Part shown: piece after piece, positions 36,900-49,499 of the stretch
Numbering within the stretch: position 1 is the first letter of the stretch
How the letters are laid out: each line of letters opens with the position of its first letter
Source: Angiostrongylus vasorum
Taxonomy: Eukaryota > Nematoda > Chromadorea > Rhabditida > Metastrongylidae
Direction: 5' to 3'
DNA: 64,000 nt
NCBI GenBank assembly: GCA_018806985.1
Contig: JADANN010000016.1
Location: 62,001-126,000 of the forward strand
The notes under the pieces: model-generated
Told to the model about the DNA's origin: nothing
Databases searched by the model: none
The model's input: only the letters and a program-made list of their open reading frames with translations
Made by a program: the position numbers and the translations under genes

Positions 36900-37395
36900 A
36901 GCGAGATCCAGGATGCTGAAAAAAGAAGTTAAAATGAGTGAGCAAAGATCGAAAGAATAAAGGATTTATAATAGATTGAAGGAATAAAGGATTTATAATA
37001 AAAAATATGTTGAAATTTGCTGCTTGAGGAGGACGTAGCTTTGTGCGAATACGCATAGAGGAACGGGAAAATCATGAAACGATGGGAGTGACGAAAATGA
37101 GGCCTCGTCTTACTTGCACTTCACGTCCTACAAAGCAAGCACCGCTGTAAACCGGCTCTTAAACACGGCTGGTCAAGAAATGTTTGCTTGGGGTGTTGAA
37201 CAACTATGCAACATCTGTTAATAACTCAAAAGACCTACTCTGTTAACCACGTGCCAAATAATGGATATATTTATCAATATGTTCTTACGCAATGATCGCA
37301 CGGATCTCACTCATATGGAAAGTCTCGGACAGGTCATTCGCGAGGAAACGTGGCCCGTCACTAAACGGCGGCTAGACTAGGGGATTAATAGCGGA
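36900..37395. repeat. Local direct duplication, first copy
   Basis: It is repeated at 38,810-39,245 (ggatttataata.., gtaaaccggctcttaaacac, ggatctcactcat, cgtcactaaa(c/t)ggcggctag). Unit 2 has a single copy (about 56,180-56,650). A short tandem pair of aaggatttataata units lies at 36,960-37,005. Confidence 0.8.
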
Positions 37396-37489
37396 CCATA
37401 AACAACCTTTGCTTCCCTGAGACGCAGATGGATCCAGGGAATGGATTCCCTGTTTCTGCAGGGCGGATTTGGCACGTCCTTTTTGTATT

Positions 37490-38440
37490 TACGAGGCATA
37501 TTCATTCATGAATACGACCGGCTCATTCAACATCTTCACGTTAGCGCAATGAAAACTGGGAGTAGGGACGTCCGTTTCCACAAATACTCGAGCTGATACG
37601 CCAGCGTTGGATCGCACGAGCTGCAGGCAACCGCCAACTCACGTCCGAATTTGCAAAACAATGCAGACAAGCGATAAAAGAAGATCTTAAAGAGAGAGGA
37701 GCAGCAGTTATGGTCGAAGCTGGAGAGGCTGGGAAAAGGGATCGCAAAGCTCCGCGAAGCTTCGATAACTACAAAACCAGGATGATTGCACTCCGACGCT
37801 CATACGGAACAGTTACAGCGTCCAGAAAGGCAGTGGAGAAAATTACTCACGACTGCTACTAGGATTTCTTTAATATCCATGTCCTCTCGCTCTCATACCA
37901 AATAATGGAGGACGGATATGTCGTACCACCGGTTCTTGCTTTCGAAATCCGACATACTGCTTCATTGGTGAAGAATCAAACAACACAAAATTTGTATAGG
38001 ATAGGACCCGAACACCTGAAAAACATTCCGCCAGACCTCACAAACGTACTGGCTCGGCTCTTCACATGTTACCTCTTCGAATGCAAGTTTCTTTTTTCTC
38101 TTTCTGCTCAGTGGAAAGCCAACACGACCGTGCTATGGTTCAAAAAGGCGACCTCCACGATATCGGCATCCATTGCCCAATTTGCTTGCTGTCTATCGTT
38201 CACAAACTTTTCACTCGCGTCATCCTAAAAGAATTGACGCTTCACTCGAAGGACAGCCATGAGTGCAATAGGGTTTCGAAAAAATTTAGCACGATGGACC
38301 ATATCCACACGATAACAAGACTCATTGAAGTATCGCGAGAATATAAGAGACCGCTCTGTGGCACTCTGACCGATTAAAATAAAGCTTTTGACCCAGTTGA
38401 GACAAAATCACTCATGAAAGCTCTGGATAGCCAAGGAGTT
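37490..38440 (+). mobile_element. RTE retrotransposon fragment
   Basis: It matches the 24-kb element from its linker (ctgatacgccagcgttgg) to the start of the reverse transcriptase (LIEVSREYKRPLC). Frameshifts and stops are frequent. This stretch is absent from unit 2. Confidence 0.8.
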
Positions 38441-38447
38441 TCTATTT

Positions 38448-38730
38448 AGTATAAAAAATGAAAAAAAATAAAGGATAAAACACTCGGCGTTGATCAATCT
38501 CTGAGGGATGCGCTATGCGTTCGACTTCTTGAAACATCGTTTTGAGGTGACTGAATGCGTAACTGGCATTTACAATGACTCGAGGTGGCCTAACGCTGTA
38601 TCGAGCCAGTGCTGCTATCCTTCCAGATAAGTCTGGTACCAATTTGTTGGCTCCAGAGGGAAGGGAGGCTTGATGGGGGTCCAGTCACGTGTGTGCTGCA
38701 TGGCCTTCCGACAACAGCGCCACACGCGAT
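38448..38730 (-). repeat. SINE-A copy inside the RTE remains
   Basis: A minus-strand SINE-A with core and tail, matching the copy at 56,697. Confidence 0.75.
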
Positions 38731-38809
38731 CTGTTTATTACCTGAACATTTTTCGTAAGCTACATTAAAATTTTACAACGAAGAGATCATCTCCTGCTAT
38801 TGGCTAAAA

Positions 38810-39245
38810 AAAAGTTAAAATGACTGACCAAAGATTGAAAGAACAAAGGATTTATAATAAAAAAATATAATGAAATTTACTGCTTCAGGAGAACGTAGAT
38901 TATGCAAATACGCTTAGGAAAATATGAAACGATGGGAGTGACGAAAATAAAGCCTCGTTTAACTTGCACTTCACGTCCTACAAAGCAAGCACAGCTGTAA
39001 ACCGGCTCTTAAACACGGCTGGTCAAGAAATGTTTGCTTGAGCTGTTCAACAACAATCCAACATCTGTTAATAACTCAAAAGACCGACTCTATCAACCTC
39101 GTGCTAAATAATGGATATATTTGTCAATATGTTCTTGCGCACTGATCCCACGGATCTCACTCATGTGGAAGGTCTCGGACAGGTCAGTGGCGACGTAACG
39201 TGGCCCGTCACTAAATGGCGGCTAGGGGATTAATCGCGAACCATA
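38810..39245. repeat. Local direct duplication, second copy
   Basis: Partner of 36,900-37,395; see there. Confidence 0.8.
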
Positions 39246-39254
39246 AGCACGTCA

Positions 39255-39940
39255 TACGAACACTCTGCAGTGGGACAACATGGAAGTGAAAATCGATTTT
39301 CCACAATTACACCATTTTCGCTTTGCTGATGAGATCGTTTTTATAACACCAAACATAAGCCAAGCTAAACGACTGCTAGCCTACTTTGATAACGCTTGTG
39401 GAGAGACTGGTCTTCGGCTACATCGCACAAGAACGATGTCGATGAGGAATGAATTGGTTACGTATGCCCCATTCACGCTCAATGGAATGAGCATCTCCGA
39501 CTGCTCCACTTACGTCTATCTAGATTAGGAAAACAAAGTGGTGAATGACTTAGCTCCAGAGTTGACCAGGACGACACGAGCGACTTGAGGAGCTTTCAAG
39601 AGCATCGAGAATGCATTGAAGAAAATGCTCCAACGTTAACGATCAAAAATGAAAGGCGCCGTTCTATGCGCTTAACTGTCGAAAATAAAATGGGCTGGAC
39701 AAGTAATGACTATGTACTACAACCGATGAACAGGAGCTGTGAGTAACCTCATTTGTCGGGATGTCAAATGTACTGGCAGAAGACCACCGACCCGATAGTC
39801 AGAGATTTTCACGACAACCTTAGAAGAAAGATATGATGCTCAGCGAGTCTCGAGCAGAAACAGAACCCATTGGGCTACTGTGAAACGCAAAAAGGGAAAC
39901 GTGGAAGCCTTACGGGCGCCCACTCGAGTCACTCGACGAT
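39255..39940 (+). mobile_element. RTE retrotransposon 3' fragment
   Basis: It encodes HHFRFADEIVFIT (catalytic box changed from FADD to FADE), TMSMRNELV and the element's 3' part. It corresponds to 57,000-57,740 in unit 2, which carries the same FADE change. Confidence 0.8.
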
Positions 39941-40289
39941 CAGTGAGGCGGCAGATGATACAGGTGATATCCTGCTAAGCGGCCAAGAGAACTATGCAAT
40001 ACATCGTTAACTCTTGATTCACTCGTCATCTTTGTGCAGTTCAAACAATGTCCTTCTGAATTATCCCCACAAAAATTGAGAGCATAGTATGGTGGGCAGA
40101 GAAAAGACCACGCGATATAGCTTTCCGTAGCATTCACTATTTCGAAGTAGAAGTTCATGTGAAAATATCATGGATCTCCACGATTTTACCATCATACCGA
40201 CTGCTTGGATACTTACTTGGATAGCTGGACGGCCCGTCTTCACTGGTTGTACGGTCCCCAGCATAATTTCCATTTCTTCCGACTTTGTT

Positions 40290-40610
40290 GGCTTAACCGT
40301 TGCGGTTACCTGACGTCCAGGGGTTAGCCTAGCCAAAATCTGTCCTAGGTCTTCACCACGCTAGGCAGTTACCGCCCTTGTCGATCAGAGGGGGATTTGC
40401 CACCACGCGACTAGTTTGATACTAAAACGGTGGTGCACCCTGGGATTGGTTTGCTCTCAGCAGGGCTTCATAATGGAAACGCCGGACTCGTTCTCAGCTT
40501 GGGAAACCCTACTGAGAGATTGAGCCTCACTGCCGTATATTGCAGCGCAATACCCAGAAATGCTTCACATTCACAATGAGGCGGTAAACCCTTAGGGGGA
40601 ATACCGACTA
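40290..40610 (+). repeat. Family E repeat
   Basis: It contains gtcttcaccacgctaggc, ggtggtgcaccctgggattg, cagcagggcttcataatgga and atgaggcggtaaaccctta; the equivalent is at 58,010. A short related piece lies at 41,155-41,230. Confidence 0.65.
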
Positions 40611-41677
40611 CACAGAAAGAATTTCACAGCTCACAAGCAGAGTTACAATGAGCTGAAGACTGAATGACTGTTGGGTTATTCCGTCTGTTCTATCACTAAG
40701 ATTAGGGCAACCAAATCTATCTGTGAGGTTATTTATTGACGTAACAGAGATGATTAGAACATACATAACCTTGCCCACGAAATACAGTTTTTCTCGTTCT
40801 ATCTTAAACTCTAATATACTAGAGTTCATCAAAGGTATTTTCCTCATCTTCTTCGTCAAAATTCGTATTTTGGAGACAGAATAGATCAAACAAACGCGAT
40901 TTCTTCCAACAGAACGCGATGATATTTTACAACGCAGTTCGTTCTTGTAACTGGCGCTGTTGGAACGAAAATCTTAAAGGTTGAAATTTGCCTTCAATTT
41001 TTTGAGAGATTTAGCTCTAGACATGCTCAAGTCTGATAAAAATGCCTTCAAAAAATTATATGTGACGGTGGAGCAAAGTTTCTTTTTAAAAGACGATAGC
41101 GGTTCTACTACTCCTGAAATTATCATCTCCTGTCGAAAAACCCACCGAATTGTGCTGGTTTAACCATTGTGGTTCCCTGCAGTCACGGGGTCAGCCTAGC
41201 AATGATCTGTCCCTGGTCTTCACCACCCTAAAAAATGAGTTACTATAAACCAATGGTAACTTGTCGACTCAAACAATGAGAGAAGAATTCCGCTAGAAAC
41301 CAAAACAAGACGTTACAGTCAGCTGCGGACTACCAGATCCGCTCTACTGCTGTAACTAGTGCGGTTTGTTTCCTGTTCTTCATGGCGCACATGATTCCTT
41401 AATTTTGAGAATATGCTTCTGATCGCAACTAGAAATAGGAGAGAGGAACGGAATTGCAGCAGAAGGTAGAACACTCTGTGACTACTGTTTTTCGCGAATA
41501 CATAGTCTTTTCTTTTTTCTGAATCATCGTGTTGTTCATAATCCGGAAAATTTGCATTTCTGACGCTAACATATATTGAGAACAATTCAGGGAACACACA
41601 GAAGAAATACTTGTTGTGGGCCCTTGTTTTATTTCTACTGACTAATGAAGTGCTTACTGACTACTTATAATGGCGCA

Positions 41678-44650
41678 TCACGTAGCTGTTCTTTGACCGA
41701 AGTTCTGAAGAGCGTACTCACTAATTTTGGTCCTAGCAAATACAGTAAAGTAAAATATGATAACGATCCCGATGGAGATAAAGATGGAGCCCGTACCAAT
41801 CAAGGCAACAACAGTATGAAGAACTTCACAGGGTAATTTTGGCGCCATGACACTGAAGGTAAGCAAGTGACCAGAAAGGCTAATCATTCCAGTGATAGCG
41901 GAACACAGCACTACAGATCGCAGATGTGAAGTCGCCGACAGAAGATGTCCGTACATCAACCCCTCTTTAGACTGCTTGTCATTGTCCTAGTATTTGAATT
42001 ATAGTCACGTAATCTCAACATTGAGAAGCCGTCGTATTTGTTCCAAATTAAAAAACGTTCTGACGAAGATATATACAAGCTGTCTATCTGCAAACACTTC
42101 TCTTCCTTCCTAAATAACTGATGGTAATAAAGTAGAAAAGAACTCACAAGTAACCAAAGGTTAGCGCAGTTGAAGTTGCGTAGAAGTTGCCTAGAATTTG
42201 AAACAACACAAAAGCAGCAGAGTATGACGATGCACCTTTGTATCCAACAGCGATATCGATCGAGGAGATATTGCTAGACTGGTGCTTTGAAAAACAGCCT
42301 TTTATAAGGGAAAGATTTTATACAATATTGATGAGATTTTCGCGATTGATGCGAAATATCTTCTAGTCTAGAACCATGGAAGAAGAGCTATGTCTATGGG
42401 GCTAGTTCTAGAATTTTCCTCTTATTACTACAAGCATCTTACGTCATTAACAGGGATGAAGAGAGGAGATATGGAGAACAGTTAACGGGAGCTTCCATAC
42501 CCCTCAATCTTTAGCTACACAAAAGACAAACCGGGTAAAAAGAAGACTGTCTGGAAAAGGAATGCGAACAAGGCCGATGAGAGTAGGAAAGGAAAAAGAA
42601 ATTGTGTGCACAGTATTTGATCTCGCCTGCATTGTTATTAGTAAGTAAATATTGCTCATATAAGCATTGAGTAATCAAAGTCCGAGGCCATTAACTGCAG
42701 TACCTCAGAAGTGACGTTTCTAAAAATGTTATTTGTAGCGTACAAAGCTCTTGAATACTTCGATTTAATCTGCCAATTCGGATAGTGCAGTGGCAGCAGG
42801 CCCTTAGTCAAGAACACGGTGCTTGTTCAGCACTACCTCAGGCTAACCAAACCCCTCAACCGGTCAATCTGGGGTGGGCAAATTTCTATCAGACTTGTCT
42901 GGAAAGAATTAACTCTCTGTAGTCCAAATGGGAACGTACTAGCCCGGCTGTCACAGGACTACAGGGAGAATCGACTCGACCTGCATTCAATAACATTCAA
43001 GACGAAAGGAACATCTCCAAAAGCAGCCGAATCTACATGCAAAAGTTGGAAGACCTTCGTGATGATGTAGGCAGGGGAAGGATCGAATGCAATAAGTGAT
43101 GGGACCCGGAAAGTGAATGCGAAGACGGGTCAAGCAGAAAAATTAAAAAATTTATCAGCTGTTGGTTCCTCTGCGCAACGCTCTTCTCCAAACCATGTGG
43201 TAACATCTTAGCTCTTCTATATCAAAGTTGAGAGGAGGAATGACTCTACCAGCAATCTACGACGGCGTTCATAACGCAGACGAATTCCTCAAGCAGTAGT
43301 CGAATCCACACGCGAAATTTCCAAAGACCTTCGTGGACGATGAATGCGAGGGAAAACGAACAGAACTCAAAAAGTTCTCGAATCCACACAGCAGATGTAT
43401 TAATAGGTCACGTAAATAAATAAATTAGATAAATCCTCTACTTGTTAAAAACACACCAAGTATCGTGTTCCTCTTCAATGATACTTGTGGAGTAAGATGA
43501 TATGTGATACAAAAACAAAAATAAGAAACGTAGAGTAGTGGAGAGCTCCTAAATTCCTCTTCGACGATATCGAATTGGTTCAGCACTTGTTTTTAGGAAA
43601 TCTTAAAAGTAATATATGAAACGCTCTTTAACACATTTGCGACAATGCGCATTGATTTGGATGCGTAGCTTATCGAAAATAAGTTAGTTTTTCCACGTTG
43701 AACACATGACGGACATTCATTAGTTGGAATAAAAATCGCTAGAATCTTTAAATGGTTTCAAATAACATATATGTCTTCCTATTCAGAGCTCTTATTGGGC
43801 CTTCCTATCAAGCTTATACTCTCGCCTGAAAAATGACTAAACAAACGAGCGGGTCATCTACTTCATTGAATGCATGATTGATGCCTGCCATTGCCGTCCT
43901 TTCGTAAAAAAATTTTCAAAGCCGTGAACTCTTCCTTTCATTCTTTAGCGTGTGGTGCGTTCAACTAACTCAACTAACTCCATCTGCAGGTATAAAATTC
44001 CCCTTCCGATGCACGTAGACTAGTGACTGCTAAGTTGGAAGCCAGAAAATTCCCTTAACAAGGCTAATTCCCAGCTAACAACAAGTTCTTCGATTAACAA
44101 TAAATCAGGATAAGTACCTTTCACAATGGACGCTAGCATCTCTAACGCAAATTGATGAGATAGTGATGACTGACAATACGTACGAATATGACAAGTATTG
44201 CAAATCGTTTCTTGCTCTGCACCTACAATTCCACCGTAGTGTTCCGTAACTTTAATAACAACGCTCTTCATCAGGTGTTAAGTCATATCAAACAAAGTAA
44301 GATGAATATGGGATTCTTCTTTCACTGCTCAGTTTTTAATCTCGTCAACTGGCGTTGTTACCAGTCATATGAGTTACTGTTACACGCCTCAACGACAAAT
44401 TATCAGTGTTACACCACTTTCTCACTGACATGGGCAGCTGGTCCGCTACGGGAAATCGTTTCGTAACTTCTTGTCTGAGACGTTCACATAAGATTAGGAA
44501 GGGCCAATTGAAAGGAAGAAGGACTAAATGAACTTCTAGCAATCCAAGTAGTAACTTATCTTGAGAAAGAAAGGATGTTCGACCAGTGGACGACCTTGCA
44601 CACGACAACCTTACCCAAAAACGAATGTAGAAGATATCCTCGCAATTGTC
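41678..44650 (-). pseudogene. Deleted tandem copy of PIGG
   Basis: Blocks 41784-42580, 42585-43145, 43160-43905, 43970-44522 and 44528-44640 match 11072-11888, 13015-13568, 14046-14795, 18843-19400 and 20103-20212 in order and orientation. The last two exons keep open frames (SSNISSIDIAVGYKG, VMAPKLPCEVLH), but the membrane exon at 12521-12697 and all catalytic exons are missing, and the IEEEH exon (near 43,540) has a 1-bp deletion after its acceptor. The duplication breakpoint lies inside the last exon, so the reading frame runs into foreign sequence and stops at 41678. Confidence 0.85.
42786..43145 (+). repeat. SINE-D copy
   Basis: Duplicate of the copy at 13,205, now joined directly to the 3' fragment at 43,160-43,405 by a deletion. 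Confidence 0.75.
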
Positions 44651-44839
44651 AACCGATTTTTCATGTAAAATATATTCTAGAAGCTCTTCGTGCAAGTTAC
44701 CCTATCGTGCACAACAAGGATTTTGGAACAGGGTACATATTTCAGCGATTTGAATTCCCATAGGACCGCATAAACAATATACAAAACTAACAGTTACGGT
44801 CAGAGAAATATGGGAAGAAAAAGGATGAAGCGCTCTACA

Positions 44840-45512
44840 AACAATCGAGCTGATACGCCAGCGTGAAATCGCACGAGCTGCGGGCAACCGCCAACTCACC
44901 TGCAAACTTGCAAAACAATGCAGACAGGCGATAAAAGAAGATCTGAAGGAGAGAAGAGCAGCAGTTATGGTCGAAGCTACAGAGGCTGGAAAAAGCATTC
45001 GCAAAGCCCAGTGAAGCTTCGCCAATTACAAGACCAAGATGATTGCACTCCGACGCTCAGACGGAACGGTTATAGCGTCAAGAAAGGTAATGGAGACTTC
45101 GATAGCCACGTCCACCTTCTAACATATGAAATAAAGGGGGGACGGATATGTTGTACTACTGGCTCTCTCTTTTTTCGTGAGCTGTACAAAAGCTTTACAA
45201 CCAAGGTATCATCATTCTACAACGACATTAACACCGACGCCAAAAGAGGGGTTAGGCAAGGCGATACCATCTCGCCAAAATTATTTACCGCCACCCTCGA
45301 GAACGTCATGCGAACATTGGAATGGGATAATATGGGAGCGAAAGTCGATGGTCGGCAATTACACCATCTTCGCTTTGCTGATGACATCGTTCTTACAACA
45401 CCAAACATTAGTCAAGTGGAACATATGCTTACTGACTTTGATAGAGCCTGTGGAATGATTGGTCTTCCACTAAATGCCACAAAAAACGATGTTCATGAGG
45501 GACGGATTGGTT
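44840..45512 (+). mobile_element. RTE fragment with internal deletion
   Basis: The linker piece (44,850-45,090) is joined to the reverse-transcriptase core with RGVRQGDTISPKLF and HHLRFADDIVLTT. Its position in unit 2 parallels the 24-kb element in unit 1. Confidence 0.8.
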
Positions 45513-45571
45513 TCAGGTGTTTGCGGTGGGGAACGAACGCGTTATTCTCCTTTCCGGGGAGTAACTCGCCG
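45513..45571 (-). repeat. SINE-B head fragment
   Basis: Only the block caggtgtttgcggtgggg through ccggggagtaactcgcc remains. Confidence 0.6.
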
Positions 45572-45584
45572 GGGGGATCAAGGC

Positions 45585-45805
45585 AGCAATAATAACCTTG
45601 TGTTTGCTCACGAAGAACAGCCGTGGGTTCTGGTATTGTTTATTCTTAGCTGGGCTCGCTGACGGAGATGGCAGACTCCTTCTCGGCTTGTGAGATCCTG
45701 CTGGGGAAATGAATGCAACCGGTGTCCACCCCAGCCCAACACCCAGGAACACTTGCCAAACACGGTGAGGCGGTAAACCGTTAGGCGGTACTGCCATATC
45801 ATATA
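45585..45805. repeat. Family E repeat (unit 2)
   Basis: Matches 27,178-27,400 and is followed by a shorter ATT microsatellite (45,818-45,880). Confidence 0.7.
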
Positions 45806-45889
45806 TTATATTGTTACTATTACTATGACTATCATCATTATTATTATTACTATTATAATTATTTACTATACTGTAATTTTTTTGTGTCA

Positions 45890-47050
45890 GAGAATCTATG
45901 AATAAAGAGTAGGAAACTGAAGCTTATCCTAGTGCAGCACATTTAACACGGCTAGTAACAAACAAATGCCAGTTGCAGAAGACTGGAAAGATTTACATCG
46001 GTACAGGATGAAGAAACTACTGGAAGCAGCAGAGAAAAGAATCAGTGTCAATAAATGTTGTCGGAACTTTTGTGATTATGTTGTCCCCTATTGGCCTTGA
46101 TGAAAGCTGATGGGATCACCAAAACTTCCTGCCATGGAAGGTATTGGTAATGGAGAAGTTCTTTACCAATCTTTTCCGTATCACAATCCCGGCTGGAGAA
46201 AAACCACCTGGAATTCTTTCGTCATATGTTCATACTGTGATAGAAACGTGAAAAGAGGCATAGCTATAGGACCGGATTGTGTCACCGCCGTTTTCCTTAG
46301 AGCTGGATGCCACAATTTACACGTACTTCTCGCAAACTGTATGACACTCTAGTTTCAAAAGGTAAAAAATCCCACATGAGAGGACGTCGCGCACGGTCAT
46401 GCTGCCCAACAAAGGTCACCGATGCAACTATCGTCCAGTATGCTTGTTGAGTGTATTCTACAAGCCGTTCACGGAGATTGTACTGTCGCCAATATAAAGG
46501 ACATTGGATTAGGCGCAACCGGTGCACTAAACAGGATTTCGAGAAGTATTTTGCTGCATGTACCACATTCAAACTGTGTCCACGGTCACGGAATATTGTA
46601 GGGATTGCCACCCTCTCTTAGTCTTGGCTTGTGTCGACTATGAAAAAGCGTTCGACCGTGTCGAAACGAATGCAGCCAGCCCTACCACCGTTCATCGACG
46701 AACGGGCGGGCCCGACCTCTATATGAATTTTATCTGACTGTTATCGGAATTGCAGCATAAAAAATATAACTTTCCATCGACCTCTTTGCGTACACATGGG
46801 AAAAGCGGTTCGATGAGGTCGCACAATGCCGCGTAAGCTGTTTAATGCCACACTGCAGTGTATAATGAAGTCACTCGATTGGTATGAGAAAGGCATACGT
46901 GTTCACTAAAAATTTCGATCAAACATGTTTCGCGATTAACATCATCATCTTCTGAAGAACTGCCAACGAAGCAGAGACGATGGTCAATGAACATAAACAT
47001 TTTGTTGCAAAAGATTCTAAACCTTAGAAAAATCGAGGGCACCGGAAAGC
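45890..47050 (+). mobile_element. Second RTE-like relic (unit 2)
   Basis: Near-identical copy of 28,430-29,480, including the LACVDYEKAFDRVETNA trace at about 46,625-46,680. Confidence 0.7.
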
Positions 47051-47216
47051 TACAAAGTCCTCTAATCTGGTGAGAAATGACGTTATACAGTGCCTAGTCG
47101 TCACCCTCCCAAAATTTCAGGCTCGACGAAAATGCATACATTCTCTACAGCGGGCGAACTTGGAATTACTTCAATAAGCTTGAGATCATTGATTAAAGTA
47201 CCCTTGTTTGGGATTC

Positions 47217-47480
47217 AAGGGCGCGTGTGACGCAGTGGTAGGAGGCGCCACGGCGACACACACGTGGAATCGATCCCAGCGCCCATGGCCAATCAAGCCT
47301 TCCCTCTCTCCTGGGATCTGCAAATTGGGGGCGGGACTTGTCTGGGAGGGTAGCAGCACTGGCTCAATACATCGGTAAGCCACCGCGAGCCATTGTAAAG
47401 GCCAGATATACACTCAATCACCTCCAGCGATGCTTAATGAAGTCGAATGCATGGTTTATCCCTTAGTTATTGATCAATCG
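47217..47480 (+). repeat. SINE-A copy
   Basis: Counterpart of 29,729-30,004. Confidence 0.8.
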
Positions 47481-47539
47481 CCGAGAGCAGTTTTTTAAAG
47501 CTTTGTTTGGGATTTATTTTTTATTTTATTTTATTTTTT

Positions 47540-47880
47540 TGACTCGCCTTCACGCTTGCTGTGCGGGTCCCAGCACTTCTCACATTCAATTCGTTTCCTC
47601 GCATTCATTGTACGCGAAGATCTTCAAACTTTACGTGTGGCTTCGGCTGTTGTTTGAGGATTTTTCATCCCGTCCTCAATCTCGTAGAAGGGTAGTCAAG
47701 CAATTCTCATTGGAGTCCTGAAAAACCGCAGAGAGTGATTTTTTTTGCCAGACAAATCCGGTACCAATTTCCCGAACCCGGTGAGATGGCATACTTGGTT
47801 GGCCACGAGCGGAATCGAACTAGCACCACACTCGTGATCATGGGCATCACTACCACTGTTCTACCCGCCCCTACTTGATT
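47540..47880 (-). repeat. SINE-D copy
   Basis: Counterpart of 30,040-30,385, with A box gtagaacagtggtag and B box agttcgattccgc on the minus strand. Confidence 0.85.
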
Positions 47881-48104
47881 AAGATGGCCATGGTAGTTTT
47901 TGCTATGTCGCATTTTTCCAGCTACTAGGAATTAACAACGCTTGAAAGACTATTAATTACTTCTGTGTAGAAGAAAAATGCAACAAACAACGCGTCCGCT
48001 TTTAAATCGACCATCATTTGACCTCGGCAGTAATATAATCAACTTGTTTTTTGAACTGCTAAGCTTGAGCGATAAAGGAGGATGGAAGAGGAAGGAAGCG
48101 AAGG

Positions 48105-48305
48105 CAAAGAGACGAACGAGCAGTGTGGTGTGGTGGTGAACGCGTTAGCCTCTGCAAAACGTAACAACGCGTTCGTTCCCCACCGCAAACAACTGCGGTC
48201 CTGAGTTTTGCCATTAACTCAGCATCGTTGTTGTTGTACTTTGCATATTACCTTGCTGTTAAAAAATTGTAGTAAGCAGAAAGTAAAATGTAAACAATGT
48301 ACTCA
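48105..48305 (+). repeat. SINE-B copy
   Basis: Counterpart of 30,605-30,800. Confidence 0.75.
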
Positions 48306-48309
48306 TTGT

Positions 48310-49495
48310 TATTTTTGAAATGAACAATCACACCACCACTACTCAACTGAAACGTTGGTGGAAGGTGAATCTGTTTCTCCCAATAGCCTTCTCTCTCTGA
48401 TTACGGTAGTGTATGAAAGGTGGGAGGAGAATCTTGCAGCGAAACTGCTCGTTGCTCAGAAATTCATTAAAACAGTGCAGAACTGCTTATTCACCTTTAT
48501 TTAGCTTTCATAAAAATGTGATAAAGGCACTGATTCTTTCACAACGCTGACGCCTTCGAATGGTTCCATGTGAAAAGAAAGTTCCGCGAGAAACTCCTTG
48601 CCCGTGAATTGTCAAAGCATTGCAATTCGATGGAAGCTTCGCATTGTTTGAGCTCTACCATGACGCAGCTCGCGTGCTGATGAAAATATCTTACAAAATT
48701 CTCTAATTCTATTTCTCAGAAGCCACCTGTTTAAAGTTTTAGATTTCAGAATTTGATAAACATCATTGATATTGGAGAGGTTTAAGCTAGGGATGGATAT
48801 GATTATTCTACCAAGTAGTGGTTTTCAATGCCTCTCGATAGTACCAAAATCCCCTCAAGCATGAAATGCAATATTAACAGCAAGAATTGGCTATAAGAAA
48901 AGGTACAAAAACTCGCGTGTTATCTGTGAATCTTCTCTAAACATTTCTAAAAAAGAACAATAAAGAGAATTGACTTGCTACTCAAATAAAACGTCGTTTC
49001 ATCTTATAAAACTTCTCAATGACCCGTTCTACTTTCTCTTTGCACAAGGGAAAGATGCAAAAGTTCAGACAGCGCTCTGTGAAAATTCTCTTTCATTAGA
49101 AATTTTGAAAAAATTTTTTTTTATTAGAAAGCATGGCATGCATTTATAGCAAATCAACAAAATGTGAAACCTACTGACGTGTAAAGATAGTGTTTCTAAT
49201 TTCAGGGACAGGTCAGGCAGGAATTTCAAAGGATGCCGCGCTTTAGTTGTACTCAGAGCGCTAAAACATTTTCTCAAAGCAGCTAACACGTTTCAAAAGC
49301 TTCATTAAGGGCTATAAATTACATAGAATACATGTCTATACGAAATGTTGGGTTGCCGTCGCAGAACAACTTGCATACGTGTATGAAATGTGGATGGAGG
49401 TGTGGTGGCTTTCGTGTAAAAATTTGGAAATGGTGGCGTATGACAGCTGAACTCGTACTCGTCCTATGATGAACGCTCACATCTGATGGTGCTCT
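48310..49495. other. No gene seen
   Basis: The first part matches 30,830-31,300. About 48,890-49,495 has no counterpart in unit 1 and no recognisable content. Confidence 0.4.
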
Positions 49496-49499
49496 ACGA

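Larger units (their letters stand above)
27178..41772. repeat. Duplicated block, unit 1 distal part
   Basis: It is collinear with 45,585-62,346 in the same orientation, sharing the RTE relic, SINE-A and SINE-D at 29.7-30.4 kb, the small three-exon gene, the 36.9-kb segment and the 40-41.7-kb segment. Unit 1 has extra insertions (33,627-34,008; 37,490-38,440) and lacks sequence equivalent to 58.85-60.73 and 61.23-62.31 kb. Confidence 0.9.

Noticed and set aside
40608..40889. 93-codon minus-strand frame
   Set aside because: The unit 2 counterpart (58,321-58,600) differs by indels that break the frame, and nothing is recognisable in it.
44020..44271. 83-codon minus-strand frame with several Cys and His
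   Set aside because: The counterpart near 19,020-19,260 is frameshifted and has stops, and no splice context supports coding.
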